The notes under the pieces were generated by a model. That model had not been told where the DNA came from, did no database searches, and saw only the letters and a program-made list of their open reading frames with translations. Shown here piece after piece: positions 1 to 12,800 of a stretch of DNA of 64,000 nt (within the stretch, counting starts at the first letter, position 1; every line of letters starts with the position of its first letter). The stretch comes from Eurosta solidaginis (lineage: Eukaryota > Arthropoda > Insecta > Diptera > Tephritidae): assembly GCF_040869045.1 (NCBI RefSeq), contig NC_090319.1, positions 61,848,779 through 61,912,778 of the forward strand, in the 5' to 3' direction. Made by a program: the position numbers and the translations under genes.

Positions 1-3000
1 AAATGTCCCTGTAGTTGTTTATTTTTATATACGTAAGCGTTTGCATAATTAAATAACTTTATTCATTTCGGAACGATTATGTGATATGTGTACACTGACT
101 GTATTTTTAAAGAACATATAGAGAAAAGTACATAGGGTATACTTAATTAGTTCTATCCGTTTCAAACTGCTAATTAGTTCTATTGTATTCTCTTCCAAAT
201 TAAAACCACGTGGGTAAAATAAACGCTGCGAATATGTTCTGTTTATTAAAACTTTTTTTGTGTGAATAAAAACAAGCAAAAGATTTTGCCCCTAGATCTG
301 AGGAATAAGTATACTTTTTAATCAAGGTTAAGTGAATTGAAGTAAAGGCTAATTACTTTAGGTGCTCCGCCCATTATAGCTTGAGGACGTTTTTGGGCAA
401 ATTACCTTATAATACTTCAGGTATAATAAAAATTGAACAAATAGCTTTTTTCCTATCAAACTAACCAAAGAAAATGTCCCCGTAGTTGTTTATTTTTATA
501 TACGTAAGCGTTTGCATACTTAAAAACATTTATTCATTTCGCAACGATTATGTGATATGTGTACACTGACTGTATTTTTAAAGAACAAATAGAGAAAAGT
601 ACATAGAGTATACTCAATAAGTTCTATCTGTTTTCAAGCTGCTAATTAGTTCTATTGTATTCTCTTCCAAATTAAAACCACGTGGATAAAATAAACGCTG
701 CGAATATGTTCTGTTTATTAAAACTTTTTTTGTGTGAATAAAAACAAGCAAAAATACTTTTTAATCAAGGTTAAATGAATTGAAGTAAATGCTAATTACT
801 TTAGTCACTCCGCCCATTATAGCTTGAGGACGTTTTTGGGCAAATTACCTTATAATATTTCAGGTATAATAAAAATTGAACAAATAGCTTTTTTTCTATC
901 AAACTAACCAAAGAAAATGTCCCTGTATTTGTTTATTTTTATATAGGTAAGCGTTTGCATACTTAAATAAATTTATTCATTTCGCAGCGATTATGTGATA
1001 TGTGTACACTGACTGTATTTTTAAAGAATAAATAGAGAAAAGTACATAGAGTATACTTAATTAGTTCTATCTGTTTTCAAGCTGCTAATTAGTTCTATTG
1101 TATTCTCTTCCAAATTAAAACTACGTGGATAAAATAAACGCTGCGAATATGTTCTGTTTATTAAAACTCTTTTGGTGTGAATAAAAACAAGCAAAAGATT
1201 TCCCCCTAGATCTGAAGAATAAGAATACTTTTTAATCAAGGTTAAATGAATTGAAGTAAATACTAATTACTTTAGTCGCTCCGCCCATTATAGCTTGAGG
1301 ACGTTTTTGGGCAAATTACCTTATAATACTTCAGGTATAATAAAAATTGAACAAATAGCTTTTTTCCTATCAAACTAACCAAAGAAAATGTCCCCGTAGT
1401 TGTTTATTTTTATATACGTAAGCGTTTGCATACTTAAAAACATTTATTCATTTCGCAACGATTATGTGATATGTGTACACTGACTGTATTTTTAAAGAAC
1501 AATTAGAGAAAAGTACATAGAGTATACTTAATTAGTTCTATCTGTTTTCAAGCTGCTAATTAGTTCTATTGTATTCTCTTCCAAATTAAAACCACGTGGA
1601 TAAAACAAACGCTGCGAAAATGTTCTGTTTATTAAAACTTTTTTTGTGTGAATAAAAACAAGCAAAAGATTTTCCCCCTAGATCTGAGGATTAAGAATAC
1701 TTTTTAATCAAGGTTAAATGAATTGAAGTAAATGCTTATTACTTTAGTCACTCCGCCCATTATAGCTTGAGGACGTTTTTGGGCAAATTACCTTATAATA
1801 TTTCAGGTATAATAAAAATTGAACAATTAGCTTTTTTTCTATCAAACTAACCAAAGAAAATGTTCCTGTAGTTGTTTATTTTTATATACGTAAGCGTTTG
1901 CATAATTAAATAAATTTAATCATTTCGGAACGATTACGTGATTGGTGTACACTGACTGTATTTTTAAAGAACAAATAGAAAAAAGTACATAGGGTATACT
2001 CAATAAGTTCTATCTGTTTTCAAACTTTGAATTAGTTCTATTGTATTCTCTTCCAAATTAAAACTACGTGGATAAAATAAACGCTGCGAATATGTTCTGT
2101 TTATTAGAACATTTTTGTGTGAATAAAAACAAACAAAAGATTTTCCCCCTAGATCTGAGGAATAAGAATACTTTTTAATCAAGGTTAAATGAATTGAAGT
2201 AAATGCTAATTACTTTAGTCACTCCGCCCATTATAGCTTGTGGACGTTTTTGGGCAAATTACCTTATAATAATTTAGGTATTATAAAAATTCAACAAATA
2301 GCTTTTGTTCTATCAAACTAACCAAAGAAAATGTCCCTGTAGTTGTTTATTTTTATATACGTAAGCGTTTGCATAATTAAATAAATTTATTCATTTCGGA
2401 ACGATTATGTGATATGTGTACACTGACTGTATTTTTAAAGAACAAATAGAGAAAAGTACATAGGGTATACTTAATTAGTTCTATCTGTTTCAAACTGCTA
2501 ATTAGTTCTATTATATTATCTTCCAAATTAAAACCACGTGGATAGAATAAACGCTGCGAATATGTTCTGTTTATTAAAACTTTTTTTTGTGTGAATAAAA
2601 ACAAGCAAAAGATTTTCCCCCTAGATCTGAGGAATAAGAATACTTTTTAATCAAGGTTAAATGAATTGAAGTAAATGCTAATTACTTTAGTCAATCCGCC
2701 CATTATAGCTTGAGGACGTTTTTGGGCAAATTACCTTATAATACTTCAGGTATAATAAAAATTTAACAATTAGCTTTTTTTCTATCAAACTAACCAAATG
2801 AATGTCCCTGTAGTTGTTTATTTTTATATACGTAAGCGTTTGCATAATTAAATAAATTTATTAATTTCGGAACGATTATGTGGTATGTGTACACTGACTG
2901 TATTTTTAAAGAACAAATAGAGAAAAGTACATAGGGTATACTTAATTAGTTCTATCTGTTTCAAACTGCTAATTAGTTCTATTGTATTCTCTTCCAAATT

Positions 3001-6000
3001 AAAACCGCGTGGATAAAATAAACGCTGCGAATATGTTCTGTTTATTAAAACTTTTTTTGTGTGAATAAAAACAAGCAAAAGATTTTCCCCCTAGATCTGA
3101 GGAATAAGAATACTTTTTAATCAAGGTTAAATGAATTGAAGTAAATGCTAATTACTTTAGTCACTCCGTCCTCCGCTTGAGGACGTTTTTGGGCAAATTA
3201 CCTTATAATAATTTAGGCATAATAAAAATTCAACAAATAGCTTTTGTTCTATCAAACTAACCAAAGAAAATGTCCCTGTAGTTATTTATTTTTATATCCG
3301 TAAGCGTTTACATAATTAAATAAATTTATTCATTTCGGAACGATTATGTGATATGTGTACACTGACTGTATTTTTAAAGAACAAATAGAGAAAAGTACAT
3401 AGGGTATACGTAATTAGTTCTATCTGTTTCAAACTGCTAATTAGTTCTATTGTATTCTCTTCCAAATAAAAACCACGTGGGTAAAATAAACCCTGCGAAT
3501 ATGTTCTGTTTATTAAAACTCTTTTTGTGTGAATAAAAACAAGCAAAAGATTTTCCCCCTAGATCTGAGGAATAAGAATACTTTTTAATCAAGGTTAAAT
3601 GAATTGAAGTAAATGCTAATCAGTTTAGTCGCTCCGCCCATTATAGCTTCAGGACGTTTTTGGGCAAATTACCTTATAGTATTTCAGGTATAATAAAAAT
3701 TGAACAAATAGCTTTTGTTCTATCAAACTTACCAAAGAAAATGTCCCTGTAGATGTTTATTTTTATATACGTAAGCGTTTGCATAATTAAATAAATTTAT
3801 TCATTTCGGAACGATTATGTGATATGTGTACACTGACTGTATTTCTAAAGAACAAATAGAGAAAAGTACATAGGGTATACTCAATTAGTTCTTTCTGTTT
3901 TCAAACTGCTAATTAGTTCTATTGTATTCTCTTCCAAATTAAAACCGCGTGGATAAAATAAACGCTGCGAATATGTTCTGTTTATTAAAACTTTTTTTGT
4001 GTGAATAAAAACAAGCAAAAGATTTTCCCCCTAGATCTGAGGAATAAGTATACTTTTTAATCAAGGTTAAATGAATTGAAGTAAATGCTAATTACTTTAG
4101 TCGCTCCGCCCATTATAGCTTGAGGACTTTTTTGGGCAAATTACCTTTTAATACTTCAGGTATAATAAAAATTGAACAAATAGCTTTTTTCCTATCAAAC
4201 TAACCAAAGAAAATGTCCCCGTAGTTGTTTATTTTTATATACGAAAGCGTTTGCATAATTAAATAAATTTATTCATTTCGGAACGATTATGTGATATGTG
4301 TACACTGACTGTATTTCTAAAGAACAAATAGAGAAAAGTACATAGGGTATACTCAATTAGTTCTTTCTGTTTTCAAACTGGTAATTAGTTCTATTGTATT
4401 CTCTTCCAAATTAAAACCACGTGGATAATATAAACGCTGCGAATATGTTCTGTTTATTAAAACTTTTTTTGTGTGAATAAAAACAAGCAAAAGATTTTCC
4501 CCCTAGATCTGGGGAATAAGAATACTTTTTAATCAAGGTTAAATGAATTGAAGTAAATGCTAATCACTTTAGTCACTCCGCCCATTATAGCTTGAGGACG
4601 TTTTGTGGCAAATTACCTTATAATACTTCAGGTATAATAAAAATTGAACAAATAGCTTTTTTCCTATCAAACTAACCAAAGAAAATGTCCCCGTAGTTGT
4701 TTATTTTTATATACGTAAGCGTTTGCATAATTAAATAAATTTATTCATTTCGGAACGATTATGTGATATGTGTACACTGACTGTATTTCTAAAGAACAAA
4801 TAGAGAAAAGTACATAGGGTATACTCAATTAGTTCTTTCTGTTTTCAAACTGGTAATTAGTTCTATTGTATTCTCTTCCAAATTAAAACCACGTGGATAA
4901 TATAAACGCTGCGAATATGTTCTGTTTATTAAAACTTTTTTTGTGTGAATAAAAACAAGCAAAAGATTTTCCCCCTAGATCTGGGGAATAAGAATACTTT
5001 TTAATCAAGGTGAAATGTATTGAAATAAGTGCTAATTGCTTTAGTCACTCCGCCCATTATAGCTTGAGGACGTTTTTGGGCAAATTACCTTATAATAATT
5101 TAGGTATTATAAAAATTCAACAAATAGCTTTTGTTCTATCAAACTAACCAAAGAAAATGTCCCTGTAGTTGTTTATTTTATATACGTAAGCGTTTGCATA
5201 ATTAAATAAATTTATTCATTTCGGAACAATTATGTGATATGTGTACACTGACTGTATTTTTAAAGAACAAATAGAGAAAAGTACATAGGGTATACTTAAT
5301 TAGTTCTATCTGTTTCAAACTGCTAATTAGTTCTATTGTATTCCCTTCCAAATTAAAACCGCGTGGATAAAATAAACGCTGCGAATATGTTCTGTTTATT
5401 AAAACTTTTTTTGTGTGAATAAAAACAAGCAAAAGATTTTCCCCCTAGATCTGAGGAATAAGAATACTTTTTAATCAAGGTTAAATGAATTGAAGTAAAT
5501 GCTAATTACTTTAGTCAATCCGCCCATTATAGGTTGAGGACGTTTTTGGGCAAATTACCTTATAATACTTCAGGTATAATAAAAATTTAACAATTAGCTT
5601 TTTTTCTATCAAACTAACTAAATGAATGTCCCTGTAGTTGTTTATTTTTATATACGTAAGCGTTTGCATAATTAAATGAATTTATTCATTTCGGAACGAT
5701 TATGTGATATGTGTACACTGACTGTATTTTCAAGAACAAATAGAGAAAAGTACATAGGGTATACTCAATTAGTTCTTTCTGTTTTCAAACTGGTAATTAG
5801 TTCTATTGTATTCTCTTCCAAATTAAAACCACGTGGATAATATAAACGCTGCGAATATGTTCTGTTTATTAAAACTTTTTTGTGTGAATAAAAACAAGCA
5901 AAAGATTTTCCCCCTAGATCTGGGGAATAAGAATACTTTTTAATCAAGGTGAAATGTATTGAAGTAAGTGCTAATTGCTTTAGTCACTCCGCCCATTATA

Positions 6001-9000
6001 GCTTGAGGACGTTTTTTGGAAAATTACCTTATAATAATTTAGGTATAATAAAAATTCAACAAATAGCTTTTGTTCTATCAAACTAACCAAAGAAAATGTC
6101 CCTGTAGTTGTTTATTTTTATATACGTAAGCGTTTGCATAATTAAATAAATTTATTCATTTCGGAACGATTATGTGATATGTGTACACTGACTGTATTTT
6201 CAAGAACAAATAGAGGAAAGTACATAGGGTATACTTAATTAGTTCTATCTGTCCCAAACTACTAATTAGTTCTATTGTATTATCTTCCAAATTAAAACCA
6301 CGTGGATAAAATAAACGCTGCGAATATGTTCTGTTTATTAAAACTTTTTTTGTGTGAATAAAAACAAGCAAAAGATTTTCCCCCTAGATCTGAAGAATAA
6401 GAATACTTTTTAATCAAGGTTAAATGAATTGAAGTAAATGCTAATTACTTTAGTCACTCCGCCCATTATAGCTTGAAGACGTTTTTGGGCAAATTACCTT
6501 ATAGTATTTCAGGTATTATAAAAATTGAACAAATAGCTTTTGTTCTATCAAACTAACCAAAGAAAATGTCCCTGTAGTTGTTTATTTTTATATACGTAAG
6601 CGTTTGCATAATTAAATAAATGTGTTCATTTCGGAACGATTATGTGATATGTGTACACTGACTGTATTTTTAAAGAAGAAATAGAGAAAAGTACATAGGG
6701 TATACTTAATTAGTTCTATCTGTTTCATACTGCTAATTAGTTCTATTGTATTCTCTTCCAAATTAAAACCACGTGGATGAAATAACGCTGCGAATTTGTT
6801 CTGTTTATTAAAACTTTTTTTGTGTGAATAAAAAACAAGCAAACGATTTCCCCCTAGATCTGGGGAATAAGAATACTTTTTAATCAAGGTTAAATAAATT
6901 GAAGTAAATGCTAATTAATTTAGTCACTCCGCCCATTATAGCTTGAAGACGTTTTTGGGCAAATTACCTTATAGTATTTCAGGTATTATAAAAATTGAAC
7001 AAATAGCTTTTGTTCTATCAAACTAACCAAAGGAAATGTCCCTGTAGTTGTTTATTTTTATATACGTAAGCGTTTGCATAATTAAATAAATTTATTCATT
7101 TCGGAACGATTATGTGATATGTGTACACTGACTGTATTTTCAAGAACAAATAGAGGAAAGTACATAGGGTATACTTAATTAGTTCTATCTGTTCCAAACT
7201 ACTAATTAGTTCTATTGTATTATCTTCCAAATTAAAACCACGTGGATAAAATAAACGCTGCAAATATGTTCTGTTTATTAAAACTTTTTTTGTGTGAATA
7301 AAAACAAGCAAAAGATTTTCCCCCTAGATCTGAAGAATAAGAATACTTTTTAATCAAGGTTAAATGAATTGAAGTAAATGCTAATTACTTTAGTCACTCC
7401 GCCCATTATAGCTTGAAGACGTTTTTGGGCAAATTACCTTATAGTATTTCAGGTATTATAAAAATTGAACAAATAGCTTTTGTTCTATCAAACTAACCAA
7501 AGAAAATGTCCCTGTAGTTGTTTATTTTTATATACGTAAGCGTTTGCATAATTAAATAAATTTATTCATTTCGGAACGATTATGTGATATGTGTACACTG
7601 ACTGTATGTCTAAAGAACAAATAGAGAAAAGTACATAGGGTATACTCAATTAGTTCTTTCTGTTTTCAAACTGGTAATTAGTTCTATTGTATTCTCTTCC
7701 AAATTAAAACCACGTGGATAATATAAACGCTGCGAATATGTTCCGTTTATTAAAACTTTTTTTGTGTGAATAAAAACAAGCAAAAGATTTTCCCCCTAGA
7801 TCTGGGGAATAAGAATACTTTTTAATCAAGGTGAAATGTATTGAAATAAGTGCTAATTGCTTTAGTCACTCCGCCCATTATAGCTTGAGGACGTTTTTGG
7901 GCAAATTACCTTATAATAATTTAGGTATAATAAAAATTCAACAAATAGCTTTTGTTCTATCAAACTAACCAAAGAAAATGTCCCTGTAGTTGTTTATTTT
8001 TATACACGTAAGCGTTTGCATAATTAAATACATATATTCATTTCGCAACGATTATGTGATTTGTGTACACTGACTGTATTTTTAAAGAACAAATAGAGAA
8101 AAGTACATAGGGTATACTTAATTAGTTCTATCTGTTTCAAACTGCTAATTAGTTCTATTGTATTCTCTTCCAAATTAAAACCGCGTGGATAAAATAAACG
8201 CTGCGAATATGTTCTGTTTATTAAAACTTTTTTTGTGTGAATAAAAACAAGCAAAAGATTTTCCCCCTAGATCTGAAGAATAAGAATACTTTTTAACCAA
8301 GGTTAAATGAATTGAAGTAAATGCTAATTACTTTAGTCACTCCGCCCATTATAGCTTGAAGACGTTTTTGGGCAAATTACCTTATAGTATTTCAGGTATT
8401 ATAAAAATTGAACAAATAGCTTTTGTTCTATCAAACTAACCAAAGAAAATGTCCCTGTAGTTGTTTATTTTTATATACGTAAGCGTTTGCATAATTAAAT
8501 AAATTTATTCATTTCGGAACGATTATGTGATATGTGTACACTGACTGTATTTTCAAGAACAAATAGAGGAAAGTACATAGGGTATACTTAATTAGTTCTA
8601 TCTGTTCCAAACTACTAATTAGTTCTATTGTATTCTCTTCCAAATTAAAACCACGTGGATAAAATAAACGCTGCGAATATGTTCTGTTTATTAAAACTTT
8701 TGTTGTGTGAATAAAAACAGGTTAAATGAGTTGAAGTAAATGCTAATTACTTTAGCCACTCCGCCCATTATAGCTTGAGGACGTTTTTGGGCAAATTACC
8801 TTATAGTATTTCAGGTATTATAAAAATTGAACAAATAGCTTTTGTTCTATCAAACTAACCAAAGAAAATGTCCCTGTAGTTGTTTATTTTTATATACGTA
8901 AGCGTTTGCATAATTAAATAAATTTATTCATTTCGGAACGATTATGTGATATGTGTACACTGACTGTATTTTTAAAGAACAAATAGAGAAAAGTACATAG

Positions 9001-9871
9001 GGTATACTTAATTAGTTCTATCTGTTTCAAACTGCTAATTAGTTCTATTGTATTCTCTTCCAAATTAAAACCGCGTGGATAAAATAAACGCTGCGAATAT
9101 GTTCTGTTTATTAAAACTTTTTTTGTGTGAATAAAAACAAGCAAAAGATTTTCCCCCTAGATCTGAAGAATAAGAATACTTTTTAACCAAGGTTAAATGA
9201 ATTGAAGTAAATGCTAATTACTTTAGTCACTCCGCCCATTATAGCTTGAAGACGTTTTTGGGCAAATTACCTTATAGTATTTCAGGTATTATAAAAATTG
9301 AACAAATAGCTTTTGTTCTATCAAACTAACCAAAGAAAATGTCCCTGTAGTTGTTTATTTTTATATACGTAAGCGTTTGCATAATTAAATAAATTTATTC
9401 ATTTCGGAACGATTATGTGATATGTGTACACTGACTGTATTTTCAAGAACAAATAGAGGAAAGTACATAGGGTATACTTAATTAGTTCTATCTGTTCCAA
9501 ACTACTAATTAGTTCTATTGTATTCTCTTCCAAATTAAAACCACGTGGATAAAATAAACGCTGCGAATATGTTCTGTTTATTAAAACTTTTTTTGTGTGA
9601 ATAAAAACAAGCAAAAGATTTTCCCCCTAGATCTGAAGAATAAGAATACTTTTTAACCAAGGTTAAATGAATTGAAGTAAATGCTAATTACTTTAGTCAC
9701 TCCGCCCATTATAGCTTGAAGACGTTTTTGGGCAAATTACCTTATAGTATTTCAGGTATTATAAAAATTGAACAAATAGCTTTTGTTCTATCAAACTAAC
9801 CAAAGAAAATGTCCCTGTAGTTATTTATTTTTATATCCGTAAGCGTTTGCATAATTAAATAAATTTATTCA
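1..9871. repeat. Tandem satellite, about 471-bp unit, 21 full units plus part of a 22nd
   Basis: The anchor TGTCCCTGTAGTTG (or a one-base variant) recurs at 4, 475, 918, 1389, 1861, 2332, 2803, 3271, 3742, 4214, 4686, 5158, 5627, 6097, 6567, 7037, 7507, 7979, 8450, 8869, 9340 and 9810. The spacing is 468-472 bp except for two short units (443 and 419 bp) that lost sequence just after the conserved AATAAAAACAAGC stretch. Every unit is AT-rich and carries CTCCGCCCATTATAGCTTGAGGACG and an ACCACGTGGATAAAA segment; in several units the CACGTG palindrome is changed to CGCGTG. Minus-strand ORFs of 60-91 codons recur in many units but are broken by T-run indels in others, so I do not call them genes. 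The last unit is cut at about 9871 and continues at 15757. Confidence 0.97.
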
Positions 9872-9881
9872 TATATATAAT

Positions 9882-12800
9882 AAACAAGTAAGGAAGGTTA
9901 AGTTCGGGTGTAACCGAACATTACATACTCAGTTGAGAGCTAATATGACAACATAAGGGAAAAAAACCATGTAGGAAAATGAACCGAGGGAAACCCTGGA
10001 ATGTGTTTGTATGACATGCGTATCAAATGAAAGGCATTAAAGAGTATTTAATGAGGGAGTGGGCCATAGTTCTACAGGTGGACGCCATTTAGGGATATAG
10101 CCATAAAGGTGGATCAGGTTTGACTCTAGAATGCGTTTGTACGATATGGGTATCAAATGAAACGTGTTAATGAGTATTTTAAAAGGGAGTAATCCTTAGT
10201 TCCATAGGTGGACGCCATTTCGAGATATCGCCATAAAGGTGGACCAGGGGTGACCCTAGAATTTGTTTGTACAATATGGGCATCAAACAAATGGTGTTAA
10301 TGAGTATTTTAAAAGGGAGTGGGCCTTAGTTCTATAGGTGGATGCCGTTTCGAAATATCGCCATAAAAGTGGACCAGGGATGACTCTAGAATGTGTTTGT
10401 ACGATATGGGTATAAAATTAAAGGTATTAATGAGGGTTTTAAAAGGGAGTGGTGGTTGTTGTATAGGTGGTCGCCTTTTCGAGATATCGCCATAAAGGTG
10501 GACCAGGGGTGACTCTAGAATGCGTTTGTACGATATGGGTATCAAATGAAAGGTGTTAATGAGTATTTTAAGAGGGCGTGGGCCTAAGTTCTATAGATGG
10601 ACGCCTTTTCGAGATTTCGCCATAAAGACGGACCAGGGGTGACTCTAGAATTTGTTTGTACTATATGGGTATCAAATGAAAGGTACTAATGAGTATTTTA
10701 AAAGGGCGTGGGCCTAAGTTCTACAGATGGACGACTTTTCGAGATATCGCCATAAAGGTGGACCAGGGGTGACTCTAGAATGCGTTTGTACAATATGGGT
10801 ATCAAATGAAAGGTGTTAATGAGTATTTTAAAAGGGAGTGGGCCTTAGTTCTATAGGTGGATGCCTTTTCAAGATATCGCCATAAAGGTGGGCCAGGCGT
10901 TTTCGAGATATTGACCAAAATGTGGACCAGGGTGATCCAGAACATCATCTGTCGGGTACCGCTAATTTATTTATATATGTAATACCACGAACAGTAACCT
11001 TCCAAGATTCCAAGGGCTTTTGATTTCGCCCTGCAAAACTTTTTCGTTTTCTTCTACTTAATATGGTAGGTGTGACACCCAATTTACCAAGTTTTTTTCT
11101 AAAGTTATATTTTGCGTCAATAGACCAATACAATTACCATGTTTCATCCCTTTTTTCGTATTTGGTATATAATTATGGCATTTTTTCATTTTTCGTAATT
11201 TTCGATATCGAAAAAGTGGGCGTGGTCATAGTCGGATTTCGGCCATTTTTTACACCAATACAAAGTGAGTTCAGATAAGTATGTGAACTGAGTTTAGTAA
11301 AGATATGTCGATTTTTGCTCAAGTTATCATGTTAACGGCCGAGCGGAAGGACAGACGGTCGACTGCGTATAAAAACTGGGCGTGGCATCAACCGATTTCG
11401 CCCTTTTTCACAGAAAACAGTTATCGTCCTAGAATCTAAGCCTCTACCTAATTTCACAAGGATTGGTAAAAGGGAGTGGGCCTAAGTTCTATAGGTGGAC
11501 GCCTTTTCGAGATATCGCCATAAAGATGGACCAGGGGTGACTCTAGAATTTGTTTGTACGATATGGGTATCAAATGAAAGGTATTAATGAGTATTTTAAA
11601 AAGGCGTGGGCCTTAGTTCTATAGGTGGACGCCTTTTCAAGATATCGCCATTAAGGTGGACCAGGCGTGACTCTAGAATTTGTTTGTACGATATGGGTAT
11701 CAAATGAAAGGTGTTAATGAGTATTTTAAAAAGGAGTGGGCCTTAGTTCTATATGCGGACGCCTTTTCGAGATATCGCCATAAACGTGGGGTGACTCTAG
11801 AATGTGTTTGTACGATACAGGTATCAAATTAAATGTATTAATGAGGGTTTTAAAAGGTAAGCGTTCGTAAGCGTTGGGAGCGAATATTTGCTAACGTTAA
11901 ACTTTTCTTTTTTTTCCCTTATGAATTTGTAGTGAGCATATTCTGTTATGAATCTGTTTTGGTTTCCATCATATATTATTTTATATACCTTAAATATGTT
12001 AGGTTAATGTGTTAAATTTAAAACTTGAATGTTTTATTATTATCCTGTTATTTAATGTCTGTTGTACTATAAAAGATCATACATGATCTTATTGTACTAA
12101 TATATATTTCTTTTAATAAATGAAATGAATTGAAATGAAAAACAGCTTACTTCGAAAATTCGAAATTCCTGTTCCCAATTATTCTTCTCCTTAGGAGAAA
12201 AGAATTGGAGGAATTTTTCCGCGGGAATAAAAAAATCCGCGAGAACAAAATTCCGCGAGAATATTTAGAATTGGTCTGTATATAACCTATTCAACATGAA
12301 TTCGAGTGTATGAGTGGATAGCCTGGTTGCTTCCTTTGCTTTAAGGAGCCCAAATCCGCTTTAACTACCTGTTCGTTTATGTTGCGAGATTTAAATAATT
12401 TTTTAAGAACGAAATTAAGTAAATTTTCTGTAAATAAATATGTTCATGTTTTTTGTGGTATTGTAAGTTTTTGTCAAGAAAAAAATTGCCATTTTTTATA
12501 CGTGGAGTCAAGTAACCACGGTTGTAAGGAACAGGGTGAACTTTTAAACATTCTTCATAGCGCCAATCCATGGTTCAACTATATGGTTGGCTCATCTGTG
12601 CAACATTGTGTACAGTACCAGTGTGTCAACTAAGCGATAAATGTCAAAATTACAAACAGCCTCGCTCACCTGATGCGAATCTCAGGTCTAGAGTTGCATT
12701 TTTGGTACCTAAGAGTACTTTAAGCTGAGTTGCATTTGATAGTTTAATAAAACTTTGTAGTTTTAACAGATGAAATAGTTGCATATATTTCCGCGGAAAT

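Noticed and set aside
1..9871. Satellite mistaken for a CRISPR-like or regulatory array
   Set aside because: Units are contiguous 471-bp repeats without spacer variation; ordinary eukaryotic satellite.
12379..12633. 84-codon ORF in the unidentified insert
   Set aside because: No recognisable motif; overlaps an equally long ORF on the other strand.
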